The position numbers and the translations under genes are program-made. A DNA stretch of 64,000 nucleotides, taken from positions 9,176,001 through 9,240,000 of the forward strand of contig OZ234497.1 in the NCBI GenBank assembly GCA_965153455.1. The letters run 5' to 3'. The notes below the pieces were generated by a model that was given only the letters and a program-made list of their open reading frames with translations, did no database searches and was not told the DNA's origin. The DNA is from Sphagnum compactum (Eukaryota > Bryophyta > Sphagnopsida > Sphagnales). Shown here piece after piece: positions 1-20,012 of the stretch (its first letter is position 1; each line of letters opens with the position of its first letter).

Positions 1-1389
1 TTGTGCAGCAAACCGTGCAATGAGACCAGAAGCCGTGCTTGTGTCAGGATTCGAGCTCGCCACCTCCTGTCTATAGTGACCGTGAATGGACAAGCCGAAA
101 TAGGTCTCAAATATTAATCAAAGTCCAAACCCAAAAAAAAGGGGGAAAAAAAAAACCCCTCACGCCCCCAATAGAAGACCTAGTTGTGCTTGCCCCATAC
201 ATGCTTGGTAAAACCTAAAATGTACATGCATGTCTACTATCTTAGGGCAATAACAATTTTTATAACATAAAAAACAACAACAATACAAACAAATTAATCA
301 GTTAAATTTAATTTCATTATGATTTTTGCTATTAAATCTTCATCAAAGCATTATTGAAATATTTAAAATAACATCAAATTGATTTTTTAAAATTTATATC
401 TCAAAAATTTAATTTATATTAAAATTGACATATTTTATTTTAATCAATTCTGGCATAATCTTTCAAATCAATTTTTTAAGGATTTCATTTTAATAAGCTT
501 TAAAGGAATTGGAACTAAAATTAGTCATAAGAATTGTTTTTTACATTTCATGCTGATATGAAACCTTGTGGTACAAAAAAACCAAGTGACAACCCAACAA
601 AATTAAATGATATAGAGGCACAATTAAATCAGTTACCCAGCATTCATATTTTGAGAATTCATATTTTTGAGAAAAAACTGAACAAGTACATGTGTAGACT
701 TCAAAACAACCCATCAATTGGATGGGTGCACTCAAAGTTTACACATGTGCGTCCATTAGCTTGGGACAATTAAAAAAATAAGGAAAGGAAAAGATTGACC
801 TAATTCTTGCTTTGATTCCTCATTGGGCACAACCTTCAAGCAAGGCCTTTTATTTTATTTAATGCCTGTTATTGTGGGTGTTTTGTATATGTAAGTACCT
901 CTTTAGGGCTGGAGTGAATAAACAGCCACTAGTTCACCAGTTCAGGATGAGGCTGTTTAAGCCGTTTTGGGGATGAACCAAAAACACATCCTCTTCCCCT
1001 GCCCAGGGATTTTTCAGCCCGTTCTCGGTCCCAAAATTTTTCCCTCCTACCTCCCTCGCCTCATTTCCCGTTCATTCCATCTCCAAGGCTCAGGAGAGCT
1101 CCCCAGCATAAGTAGCACAGAACTTTGACAAAACGTGAAACACAAGGCTTGAGGAAGGTGGAGAGCTCAACATTGAAAGAACGTGGAAAGGAGAAGGTAT
1201 GAAAAGAAGAAAGGTAAGCCTCCCTCCCTTCTTTGCATTTTCTTTTCTTTGTGTTTTTTTCTTTTTTTTCTTTTATGCTTGAGAAAAAAAAGACATCATC
1301 ATTTTCTTCTTTCATGTGTTTGTTTCCTACCTACCAGACCCCCTCCTACCTCCCTCCTACCTACCTCCCCCTCCTGTCTTTTTTTGTGC
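1..1389. other. Gene-free stretch, AT-rich then pyrimidine-rich
   Basis: I see no supportable gene here. Bases 1-110 have a weak resemblance on the minus strand to a tRNA-derived SINE head. Bases 200-900 are AT-rich with only short chance reading frames. Bases 1000-1390 become richer in C/T, with runs of CCTCC and CTACC, and contain a good splice-donor-like site (AAAG followed by GTAAGC near 1212). That could be the leader of an unrecognised transcript running into the foldback array that follows, but nothing coding supports it. Confidence 0.5.
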
Positions 1390-2372
1390 TACTGTTGCAG
1401 CAAAAAAGGTGATGGCAATTTGTTCCCATCGCCTTCTTCTCTAATGGTGTTGCAATGAAGAATACAAGGGCAGCTTGCTGCTCTTGCTTTCTCTTCTATG
1501 TTTGAGAAGAAGAAGAGAATGGCAACGCGTCGTTGTCTTCTTCTGTGAAGGTGGTGTTGCAGAGAAGAAGAAAGCAGCATCAACTGTCGTCGCCTTCTTC
1601 TAGGGGGGTGTTGAACAGAAGAAGAAGGCAACGGCAGCTGCCGTCACCTTCTTCTGTGGACAGTGTTGCAAAGAAGAAGAAGGCAACAACAACTATCGTC
1701 GCCTTTTCCTACGGGGGTGTTGAACAGAAGAAGAAGGCAACGGTAGTTGCCGTCACCTTCTTCTATGGTGGGTCTTATAGAGAAGAAGAAGGCGATGGCA
1801 GCTGCTGTCACCTTCTTCTATGGTGGTTCTTACAGAGAAGAAGAAGGCAACGACAGCTGCCATTGCCTTCTTCTGTGGCGGGTGTTGCAGAGAAGAAAAA
1901 GGCGACGGTAGCTACCGTCACCTTCTTCTTGTGAGGGTGTTGTAGAAATGAAGAAGGTGTGGCAGTTAACGTTGCCTTTGGGGGGGGAGGGGGGGTGCAG
2001 AGAAGAAGAAGGGGACGATAGCTACTATCACCTTCTTCTGTGGCGAGTGTTGCAGAGATGAAGAAGGCGACAACAACAGCCATCACCTTCTTTTGTGGTC
2101 GGTGTTGCAGAGAAGAAAAAGGCAACAATAGCAGCTGTTGTTGTCGCCTTTTTCTTTGCCTTCTTATGCGTGATGAGAAGAAGAAAAAGATGACGACAGC
2201 TTCTTTCACCTTTTTCAATGGCTTTGCTGCAAAAAAAGGTGACGGTAATTACCATAATCATTTTTGATGGTTTTGCTACAAAAAAGGTGACAGTAATAAT
2301 GTCGTCACTTTCTTCTATGGTGGTGGTGGTGTTGTGAAGAAGGCAATGGCAGCAAGCTGCCATCACCTTTTT
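1390..2372. repeat. Minisatellite of about 17 self-complementary (hairpin) units
   Basis: About 17 copies of a 50-60 bp unit lie head to tail. Each unit has a purine arm (AGAAGAAGGCRACGGCAG), a central AGCT-like dyad and the matching arm (CTGCCGTCACCTTCTTCT), followed by a spacer resembling GTGGCGGGTGTTGCAGAG. In the cleanest units, around 1629, 1790 and 1900, the two arms pair over 17-19 bp with about two mismatches, mostly G-T compatible. Later units (2186 onward) are more decayed. Reading frames on both strands across this block are by-products of the repeat, rich in K, R, S and L, and are not genes. Confidence 0.9.
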
Positions 2373-2599
2373 TTTTCTTCCTATCTGGTCCTTTTGTCTA
2401 GTTCATTAAAATTGAGAATTAACAATGAAATGGTGTTTTTTTTTAAATGTTCAAAGTTGTAGTGGTTAGAGGAAGGTGATTAAAGAAAGGTGGTGATTTG
2501 GAAACTCAGAAGCAAAATGTTGCTTCATCAAAACAAATAATTAGGAAGCAAAATGTTCATCCATTATAATCAGGACTTAAGGAGCAAAATGTTGTTCCA

Positions 2600-3935
2600 T
2601 TAGAATTGAAAATTGATGAATTAAACAATTCATATGGCTTAGAGTTGACAATGGTGACAATTTGCAATTCAAATGATGAGATCACTCCTAATACCTATTT
2701 AGAATTTGGATCGAAAAATGGTGGGTTAGATTGTTTTAGAATTTACATACATTAAATTAAATGTAAATAAGTTTAATTATATCCGCAACTTCCATCATAT
2801 GATGGAAGCTGCATGATTTTTTTTGTCAAAATGTTTTTATTGCAATACCTGAAAATAGTTAAAGTTTACATGAATTACATCTAATTGTGTGATTTTATGT
2901 TTTGTAATACTTGCATTTTGTTTTTTGAATTTTTTATGTGTAAGGTTTTAGGGTTAAGATTTTTTTATTACAAATTTTTTGTTTAGGTTCGGAACTTGAA
3001 ACCGACCAAGCTTTTCAACCATTGGCACTTCCTTGTCGACCTAATATGGCTCGGAAGGACAAAGAATGGACCAAGGTTGGGTCGAAATGGAAGTGTAAAG
3101 TTGGCACTTGCATTGCGCCTATTGTGCCAAATGGTTGTTGGCCAAACATAAAAAGGAGGTGCATAACTTAGTGGCAAAAAAGGCCAAACCTTAAAGGCCT
3201 TTAACTTCTGAACGAGGTTTTTAACATCAAGACCATGCTAAAATGAATGCTCGCATTTTGGGAAATGCCATGGCCGTGCAAAGGTGGAATGATCAAAATG
3301 TTATTAATCGCGCTCATGCCAAAGCCCTGTGCGAGTGGGATAAGCTAGTAATTGTTGCTTAACAATGTCCACCATTACCAAAACCAACTGTGATCAAATT
3401 AGCTTCAGAGTAATTGTTGCAAATGTTGGGTCTTAATGCCTAGGGCGTGGGAAGCGTGTTTCAATATGCAACATCACGGATGGAGAATGATGAAGATTTA
3501 CAAAAGATGATTCAATCCACCCATTTTGCATATGCACGACAATTGAAGATGGCATGGGATGTTAAAATTTGGAATTGAGAGTCCATTAAAGCAAATTGAC
3601 AGATGTATTGGATTTCCATAAACCTATAATGATTCATGGAAGGTAAGAAATAATCATAGTCAATGTTAATTGTTTTTTTATAATTTTGTTTCATTCAAGG
3701 TGTGTTAGGGTTTAATTTGGTGGTTTTTGGGTGTTTATAAGGTTCAGGGCACAATAAAAGAAGAGTTTGTTACAAATGTAATTCAGGTTGACATGCAACA
3801 TCGCCATCTATACATTGCTCGTAATCCAGTAGGGGTTGCAAATGCAGCTACTGTTTACCGAACTAAACACAGGATTGTAGATAATGATATGGTTCAGGGT
3901 TTCCACTTTATATATTTAGCTAGGTTTTTTTAACC
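2600..3935 (+). pseudogene. Decayed coding fragments, family not recognised
   Basis: Several stretches read like protein but are separated by stops and frame changes. One spans 2985-3180, with the pair KWKCK and GTC suggesting a Cys-rich, possibly zinc-binding segment. A second spans 3236-3360 (reads NARILGNAM, then AVQRWND). A third spans 3455-3580 (reads SRMENDEDLQKMI). A fourth spans 3742-3890 (reads RHLYIARNPVGVANAA) and is bounded by splice-like AG and GT. Their base composition is less AT-rich than their surroundings. This could be the remains of a transposon protein or of a multi-exon gene. I cannot name the family, and no start or intact frame survives. Confidence 0.4.
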
Positions 3936-4249
3936 CTTTTATTTTTTGGATTACCCAAATTTTGAACTTTGGTCCTGTGATATATTATAGAGAACCTTTT
4001 TTTCAATTAGGTTCTTTAACAATTTTTTATCCACCCACTTTTGTACATCTTTCATCAATATTATATTTTCTTCTAGTCACACTTGTTCAATGGGTATATG
4101 GTTAATCATACATGTCTTCTTTTTCATAATCTTCTTAATACTTTAGATGTAAGAATCAAACCTTAAATAGGCCCATATGAATAGGTAACATTAATTTGTC
4201 TAGGGTTTATAAATATCAAAATGAACATTGTGCAATACCTACATCTAAT

Positions 4250-4865
4250 GTAATAAAACTCACATCACCTAAAGATTTTTAAAACAATACCCACATACTA
4301 AACATGTAATACTTACATCATTTTCTATTCTAAATTCTAGAAGGCCATTTTCAAGTATGCAATACCCACATATGAGTCCCATAATAGTCGTCGATTTTTT
4401 ACATTCATTATAATACCCGCATATAGGTCCCATAATAGTCATTGGTCTTTTACATTCATTGTAATACCCGCATTTTTGTCATAAAATTAATTTAGAATAA
4501 TAATGAATTTAGGTATATAAAAGAGACATATTTTGGGTACCCAAACCACTCATTAGTTATTTTCAAATGACTTTACATGCGGGTATTGCATTAAAGGTTG
4601 GGTCTTCACATAAGGTTTCCCTCAATCACCTATGGATTATTTCAGAATGAACTTGCATGCAAGTATTGCATCTAGGCCTTGGTCCTCATTCAAAGGTGTA
4701 CCCAAACTACATATTGGGTATTTCGAAGCGACCCTACATGTGGGTATTACATTTAAGGTTGCCCTTTCACTACAGGTTTTACCTAAATCTCCTATGGGTT
4801 ATTTTGAAATGAACTTGAATATGGTTATTGCATTTAGGTTTAAGGTTTCATATAATTTTGCAATA
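4250..4865. repeat. Two blocks of tandem AATACCCGCAT-type motifs in opposite orientation
   Basis: From about 4250 to 4490 the motif AATACCC(A/G)CAT recurs. Its best part is a near-duplicate of about 64 bp containing TCCCATAATAGTC and TTACATTCATT. From about 4550 to 4860 the reverse-complement motif ATG(C/T)GGGTATT recurs four times in units of about 85 bp that also carry CCCAAA and TATTTCGAA-like blocks. The two halves therefore form a loose inverted arrangement. No gene is seen. Confidence 0.65.
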
Positions 4866-4869
4866 GAAC

Positions 4870-7800
4870 CTACTTGACACCTATTTGAAACCAAAAGCCC
4901 ATAGTGAAAAATAGATGTCAAAAGCTACTTGTATTTTGAAAAACCTACTTAAAACCTATTTTTACAGTTTGAAGTGTGAAAATCAATGCACATTAAGGTA
5001 ACACATATGTCATATTTAGTCATTGAAATGAAAACATTCAATGTTCCACAATTCTATAATGGGTTTTGTTATTATTTAAAATTTACTTGTTCAAGTTTTG
5101 ACAAGGTAATCAAGTTGTTCACTTTATATTGCTTACACCCTTAGAGGGATCATTTAGATCAATAAAAGTTGATTATAGAGGTTGACAATGCATTAGTTGA
5201 TCTTTGGGTTCATTCTTCACCTCAATATTTGTCACAACAATATTTACAATAGACACATTTGTGCTAGGTGTTAGAATAGTATCTTGCGAATTGTTTTGCA
5301 AGCTTTCACCAATAGTCCGATACCTTCCAACATTAACCATCCAATGTAGTCCTTGGGTGTTAGTGGAAAAAAATTGGTAAATTGAATGAATGGCAACATT
5401 GTTTTGCACAGAAGCAACATCCTTAAATACATGCGTAGAGTTGGGTTGAAAGCCAAACATTGCACAAAAACATTGTTCTGTAACTTGAATTACACCATAA
5501 TCACCAACTAATATAATTAGATCAAATTTTCCTTTTGCATGGAAAGTTACTATTTTCGAAGAAAAAATGCAAAACAAGGGAGAGAAAATGCAAAGCAAGG
5601 TGAAAGTGACAATGAATCTCCAAATTATGAATCATTGTAATATGTATGAATCTATAAAATAAATTGTAAATGAAAATTTATGGAACGTGTATCCCTTGTT
5701 CATTGTAGTAGTTGTGTTGGCATGCCTAAATTTAAATTGTTACGATCATGCACTAGCAATGGACCATCCCCATTCTATCCATTTTCCGATCATCCAAATG
5801 CCTGAACCATAATCATGGATATGTGTTGAAAAATATGGACTTAATAATGAGAATGAGCTGGAGAAATGATAATTATGACGTTCCTCTTAAAAGAACTTAA
5901 TACACTTAGCTCCATTAAAGAGCCCAAAGGATGGAAATTTGGGTTAATTATTGTTGATTCTAGGTTTCTAAACCCATTCCAAATCTTTAACCCTTTTAAT
6001 AAATACCATAAAAAGGCAATTTTCAATTGTTGTCCAAGGAACAATCCTATTGTCAAATGGAATCAAACAATCCTATTAGTAAAAAAAATTAAGTTGGTCC
6101 CAAGGCTTTTAAAATTAGTGCATGACCAAGAGGAATCAAATTGTGATTATGATTAATTGACATGAGTTTAAAAGGAAACCAAACAAGCCAAACCAAAAAA
6201 ATGAATTATAAGGGGAGTTGGTGGTTTGGAAAACATAAATGTAAATTAGGGTCCAAAAATGTTCTTTTCTTTTATATTTTTTATCCTTCTCCTTTGTTTC
6301 CTAAACCCTTATTGTTCAAATTTAGTTAGGATGGAACAAATGTTACAAATTTAGGACATTGTTGAAAGCACATGAGCTCTCCCTATCTTGACCAATATTA
6401 GATTTAACATGGTTGGTTTTGTGAATCCTCAAATGGTGACTCATGAATTTTAAAAATTGGCAAAACCTTTAATCTCCATATGATCTTTCAACACCAAATG
6501 TTATCAAATTGTCTATAACTTTTATTTAATCCATTTATGGATTTGCAAGAGCCCCAACAACACATAGAAAAATGGGAAATCTTGACAAAAATTTGGGAAG
6601 GCCTTTGTGAATTAGTTATTGTTTTATATAGATTCCTTGAATGATTAAAGGTAGACAAGAAACATAGGTACACATGGCAAATGAAAATAAATTCTAAACA
6701 AGAAAGTATAAAAGCCTGCGAAAGATGTGAAAGAAACATGTCCAAATGTAGAAGGCTATCAAACTTCTGACTAGAGCTCAAAAGAGAATAAGAAGAAGGC
6801 ATAACAACAACTAGAATCATATCAAAACGCGACAACAAAGCTTAAGGATGGCACCAAAGAAAACAAGGAGACACCTTTTGAGAATAGTTAGACAAGAAGT
6901 GGTAGTCATTTGTAAAAGTTAATATTTTGATGTTAAATTGGGGAACTAAAATGTGAAGTGTTGTATTCTTGGTTAACTCTTCGTTGCTAAATGATCCTTT
7001 GTGTATTTGTAAGGAAATAGAATATTGGGGAAGGGAAAATAACTTGATTTTTTTTAAGGAAGAAAAGAAATGGTCGAGGTAAGAATTTTTGCACTATAGG
7101 ATGAAATGCATTACACTATGAATGGAAATATATTGAATGAGTAGATTGCAAGAGTTTTAACCTATGGATATTTTTCATCAAAGAAGAGGCAAGACTGGGA
7201 TATGGCGTAGTTTCAAGGGATGACAATAGTAACACACAAGGCATAAGCCATCATCCTTCATTGCAATTAAGTTTGGGATTAGGGTTCATAATTGAGAGTT
7301 CAAGTTCAAAGTTTGAGCTATATAATGGATGTCATAGTTTAGGATGCATACATGATAATGTAGAGCTTAATATAAACCTGATACTTTAGAGCATGTTTTG
7401 CGTCTATCTATGTCATATCAGGGTTTATAGTTTAGTTCATGACATGCCTAAGCTTGAAATTGCCTAAAGATGGACAATTTCGTGCAACTCATATCTAATA
7501 ATGTTCAATTGGGTCAATTTAACATTCAGTTGAAATATCCATCCAATGTTTTTTGTGCAACATAGTTCAATCCTTGATTTAATAATTAGTTCAAACCTTA
7601 ATTTATTGCTCACAATCCATAGTTCAATTCACAATTCACAACTAGGTTCAAACTTTTAGTTCACTTAAATAGTTTTCTAGATTGGAACCTTTTTTCAATA
7701 GCGGAGATGTCCATTAAATAATGAGGTCCTAGTTCAAAGTTCATTGTGTTCCAATTCTTTAAGACTAACCCAAGGGATCCACATGTTTTTTTTTTAAACT

Positions 7801-8304
7801 CTTATTTTACTATTTTTAGGGTTTGAAGAAACATAGTGTTAGGGTTTAAATCTAGGGAAGTATATATAATGTTCATTGTCAGAATTTTTTTTCTTGTGGG
7901 ATTGATTGTGCAGGAAGAAAGAGAAGGCTAGGAGACCCTCGAAGTTTTTAACACATCATAAAATCACATACACAATTTTGAGGTAATAATTTTTTAACCT
8001 GAATTTATTTTGTTGTGTGCAAAATTTAAAAAATCTGAATTCGAATTAGGATTTGAGCTCAACAAGATTTGAGATCAAGTCCAAGCTCAAGTTCAAATTT
8101 TAAAAGGTGCCAAGCTACTTTCACACCTAGAATAGCTTGGTTGTTTTGAAATTGAAACCCTAGGTTCCATTGGAGTTTGAGATGGAAAGTAAAAGAGGAG
8201 CCAAACTTGGGCCCAAATCCATTCATACAAATATTACAAGAATTACGGATACAATTATTTAAAAAGGCTTTCGAAAAATAGTAAGTTTCAAACATCAAAA
8301 TTAT

Positions 8305-8350
<46 letters not shown>

Positions 8351-9940
8351 AAAGATTCAAATGGACAAATCCAATGGATACAACATTATATTTTATGTTA
8401 ATCCACAGTGAAAATGAATCTCTCCAAAACATAATCAAAAGTTTTCAACTTTTACGTTCAAACTTAAATCCTAATGATAATCAAATATTGTAACAAATTT
8501 AAACATAAAAAAAACCCAAATTGTGAAGAAGAAAATCACAAAATTATTTTCATAAATTATTATATTTCTTAATGGTATAAAAAGCACATCAAAATATCCA
8601 TGTGTATGTTGTCAAAGAGTATGGTTCAAATACCACTTGATACAACTAAATCCAACATTTAAAAAAAATTATATAGTTGTTTATAAAACTTGTCAATAAA
8701 ACTTTACAACTTGATAACATGTTAATTTGTAGAGTGAAAGCCTAATCAACAAAAATAAAAATGAGGATGTTATTTTGATGTGTGAATGCATTTATAATGA
8801 AAATACAATTCCTTTTGTGATGATATTGAATAAATTAGAATAATGTCTCATAGCTCTTCAAATGACATTTGCACAATTACCAATTAAACGGTTGGGTCAA
8901 TATGACATTGGTAGCATTGTTAATGTTTCAACAAATGTTGATAAGATACAAATTATTTTATTTCGACTTACAATTTGTGAATCAACAGTTGTGGTTTGCA
9001 TTAGAAGAAAATTGAAATACAAATCTCTTAAATTGTATCTTATCTCATAAAATTCACATAAAAATCAACCATTTCAAATATTGATTTTACAATGAAACAA
9101 AACATGCACAAAAAAGAACATGCAATACATATCCTCCTTTAAATCCAATTTTGATAAATACATATTACTACATTTACATCTAAATAATTGTGTAATAGTA
9201 TCAATATTGTTGTTTTAAATAATTAAGAAAAAATAATCAGACATATGCTTAAATGCTTTAAATGATTGTTTACAATTTTTGTCGACTACTTTTGCTTTTC
9301 ACTAATTTGAAGTTGAAAAAAAAAAACTAGATTTCAAAGGAAAAAATATACAAAAACAAAAAGATTTATATGATATATCAATAAAAATGATAAATTGAAT
9401 TTTACATTCATTGAAAATAGACATTGTTCAACAACAATACAAACACAACATTTTAAAGTTTAATAAAATGTAACAATTCCAAACATCTTATCCATCACTA
9501 AGAAGGAAAAGAAACCTATTTCATAGCATAAATGGAAAGCCCTCCATGCTTGAAACCTTTTGTGCTTTAGATTCAACATTTAATATAATAAAAAAAAGGA
9601 CAAGGACCACAAATATTTTCAAATATAAGAGTACAATTCAAAACTGAAAAAATAAAGAGTGCAAAGAAAAAATTAAAAATTCATGCTTTAAACAATTTGA
9701 ACAAAGTTTGAGGTTGAAAGATGGCAATGCATTATGTCATTAGAGTTCACAATTCGCAATTATGAATTATAAAATGAAATTAATTAAGAGATTGGAAGAT
9801 TCGCATATCATTTTTTTTCTTTTACAATTATCAACATCAAGGACATAAATCTTTTTTCTTACCCAAATATGTCATTTTTCCATTCATGCCCATTGATGAA
9901 ACCATACATATGTTAGGGCAATTCTATGAAACACACCTTG
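4870..9940. other. AT-rich spacer without a supportable gene
   Basis: This is low-complexity, AT-rich DNA. The reading frames here (for example 5173-5598 minus and 6488-6838 minus) have no recognisable motif and biased composition, and I do not call them. The only distinct landmark is the 44-base poly(A) run at 8306-8349, listed separately. Confidence 0.6.
8306..8349 (+). repeat. 44-base poly(A) tract
   Basis: An uninterrupted run of 44 A residues stands in otherwise mixed AT-rich sequence. It could be the 3' tail of an old retroposed element on the + strand, though the sequence upstream shows no recognisable SINE or LINE. It could equally be a simple slippage product. Confidence 0.9.
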
Positions 9941-10080
9941 TTATTCATGTGGAGTAACAACAGGCAAGAGCAGGGGCCGGGCCTGGGGCATAATTTCTAG
10001 TTACATTACCATGCTCTCGATTAGGGAAAAAAATTGTCCATATGGGTTTTGTGAAAAGATGGTAAGTATATATAATGAAT

Positions 10081-10292
10081 GGTGCATTCACACTTGATGT
10101 TAAGTTAATGTTAAATGAAAATCTAGGTGGCATCCTAAGTGGCGCACAATGTTAAATAGGTGATAGCTTAATGTTTAAGTGAATGTTAGCTTAACATACA
10201 ATTTTCATGGTAAGTAGGATTAAGTCCTAAATGACTAGCATGGTGTTAGGGGGCTCAACACTAGAGCCCCTAAAAGCTAGTGTGAATGCACT
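10081..10292. mobile_element. MITE-like element, copy 1 (GGTGCATTCACAC termini)
   Basis: This element of about 212 bp begins GGTGCATTCACACTTG and ends with the inverted form AGTGTGAATGCAC. It has no coding capacity. It is clearly homologous along its length to 42662-42876, including the internal blocks TGGCATCCTA, AGTGAATGTTAGCTTAACAT and ACTAGCATGGTGTTAGG. The length and inverted termini are those of a non-autonomous DNA transposon. A clear target-site duplication is not visible at this copy. Confidence 0.8.
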
Positions 10293-10531
10293 TTAAAGCA
10301 AAACCCTCAATATAAAAAAAAGGGCAGGGATGGAACCCATCCCCAAGAAGTACAAGGCAAATAAAAGCACGAGAACACATGTCAGGAAAGAACATAACAA
10401 TGAGGACACCACTAATAAAATAGGGGAGCCTTAAAAAAAAAGAAAAAACGTCGACTGCCACAAATGGGCTAGCAACTGAGGTGCACCCAACACTGGCTGC
10501 GATGTGCGGAAGGATATATATACATATTATA

Positions 10532-10912
10532 AGAGCATCTCCACCGGTGCTCAGTATGTGACTCTAGACAGTAAAGTTTATTGTGAAACAGTCAAAATGT
10601 GCCGGTTTAGCTCAGGACATTGGTTTTCCGCACCAAATTCATGCAGCTTGCCGCGGCTGGTAAAAGGCGCAACACAGTTGTGCACCTCTGAAAAAGAGTG
10701 TAATTAATTGGACCTGACCGTGACTCAGTATTTTTGATTGGTCGATCATAATGATTGGTCCAGGTGGTTTGCTTTTAGTAGTCCCCACGTATATATATGC
10801 AGTTCCAGTTACAGTTTTATTGGTGGGGTTGCCAAAGAAAAAACAGCTAAACTTAGACATTTAATTTTATTATCCAGAGTGACATACGGAGCACCACCGG
10901 TGGAGACGCTCT
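10532..10912. mobile_element. MITE-like element with AGAGCATCTCCACCGGTG termini
   Basis: A block of about 381 bp is bounded by AGAGCATCTCCACCGGTG at the left and its inverted form, CACCGGTGGAGACGCTCT, at the right, with one mismatch. The interior is non-coding. Terminal inverted repeats of the AGAGCATCTCCA kind are common on small non-autonomous plant DNA transposons. I could not identify a target-site duplication. It lies directly against block B of the duplicated promoter unit and so explains part of that unit's disruption. Confidence 0.75.
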
Positions 10913-11249
10913 GAGGATTCAAATGGCAGAATCAGGTTTAGTACCTGATCGTGAAAGCAGAGTTCCCCACCGCGCTTCACATGTTGACTCCTGAGGCACC
11001 AGCAGACAGGGCAGGGCAGGGCAGGGGCACTGAGCAGTATCTCTAGTTACATGAACATGCTGCGAATTCAAGGTTGATTATGAAAAAGAATCTGCTACTT
11101 ACCACATTTGGTTTCGTGAAAAGAGATTTAAATGAAAGATTTTGGATTGAAATGGCAGAATCGGCCTCTAGAATTTAATCGTCAGAGCACAGTTCCAAAT
11201 TTTCGCCACTGCGCACTTGCGCGTGTTGACTCTTGACCGGCACCATCTC

Positions 11250-11565
11250 CTCTTCTTCTTCTTCTTTTTCTACTCCTCTTCTGCTGCTTCCCAGAGAGAA
11301 GAGCCTCCTCCCCTCTCTATCCAACATCTCTCTGCTCTTTTGCCGATTCTGCACTCTCTCGTATGTGTGCATCAGATACCATGTTGTGATTAGAAGTTTT
11401 TTTTTTTTTTTTTTTTGGGGAACAATTTTCCCCCTCTGTGTGTGTGTTTGGAGCATTCTGTTCGCTGGTTGATCATGAGGTGTCAGAGAAGGGAAGGATG
11501 TTGTTGTATGTGAAGGAAGTGAAGGAGGGAGGAGGCTGTTGTTGTTGCCAAAGGTAGTAGAAAAG
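11250..11565 (+). promoter_or_regulatory. Leader of the mannosidase gene, CT-rich with two upstream ORFs
   Basis: A polypyrimidine stretch rich in TCTTC and CTCCTC (11246-11340) and a poly(T) run precede the start codon, as in many plant core promoters and leaders. Two short upstream reading frames precede the main start: 11475-11513 (12 codons) and 11498-11557 (19 codons). The main ATG at 11566 has A at -3 and G at +4, a strong context, so leaky scanning or reinitiation could set translation level. Confidence 0.5.

Positions 11566-20012
<8,447 letters not shown>

Larger units (their letters stand above)
9961..11246 (+). repeat. Tandemly duplicated promoter-proximal unit, first copy split by insertions
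   Basis: Two blocks occur twice in the same order. Block A is 9961-10062 and again 11001-11123; it shares GCAGGGGC, TCTAGTTACAT, a CATGCT core and GTGAAAAGA. Block B is 10915-11003 and again 11144-11245; it shares ATGGCAGAATC, CAGAGTTCC or CACAGTTCC, and GTTGACTC(C/T)TGA followed by GGCACCA. In the second copy A and B are adjacent. In the first copy about 850 bp containing two MITE-like elements sits between them. Block B of the second copy ends about 320 bp before the mannosidase start codon. Confidence 0.7.

Noticed and set aside
1-110. Minus-strand GAGCTCGAATCC resembling a tRNA box B (SINE head)
   Set aside because: No box A, acceptor stem or tail could be found, and the element would be cut by the window edge.
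1389-2366. Several overlapping open frames of 75-136 codons on both strands
   Set aside because: They follow the ~56-bp hairpin repeat, giving low-complexity K/R/S/L-rich peptides in opposite strands at once.
1390-2372. CRISPR-like appearance (repeated palindromic units with spacers)
   Set aside because: Nuclear plant DNA with spliced genes. The spacers are themselves repeats rather than unique sequences, and no cas genes are present.
5173-5598. 141-codon open frame on the minus strand
   Set aside because: No recognisable motif, no codon signal distinct from AT-rich background, and no splice or promoter context.
8059-8352. 97-codon frame beginning with a poly-Phe run, minus strand
   Set aside because: It is created by the poly(A) tract at 8306-8349 and has no other support.
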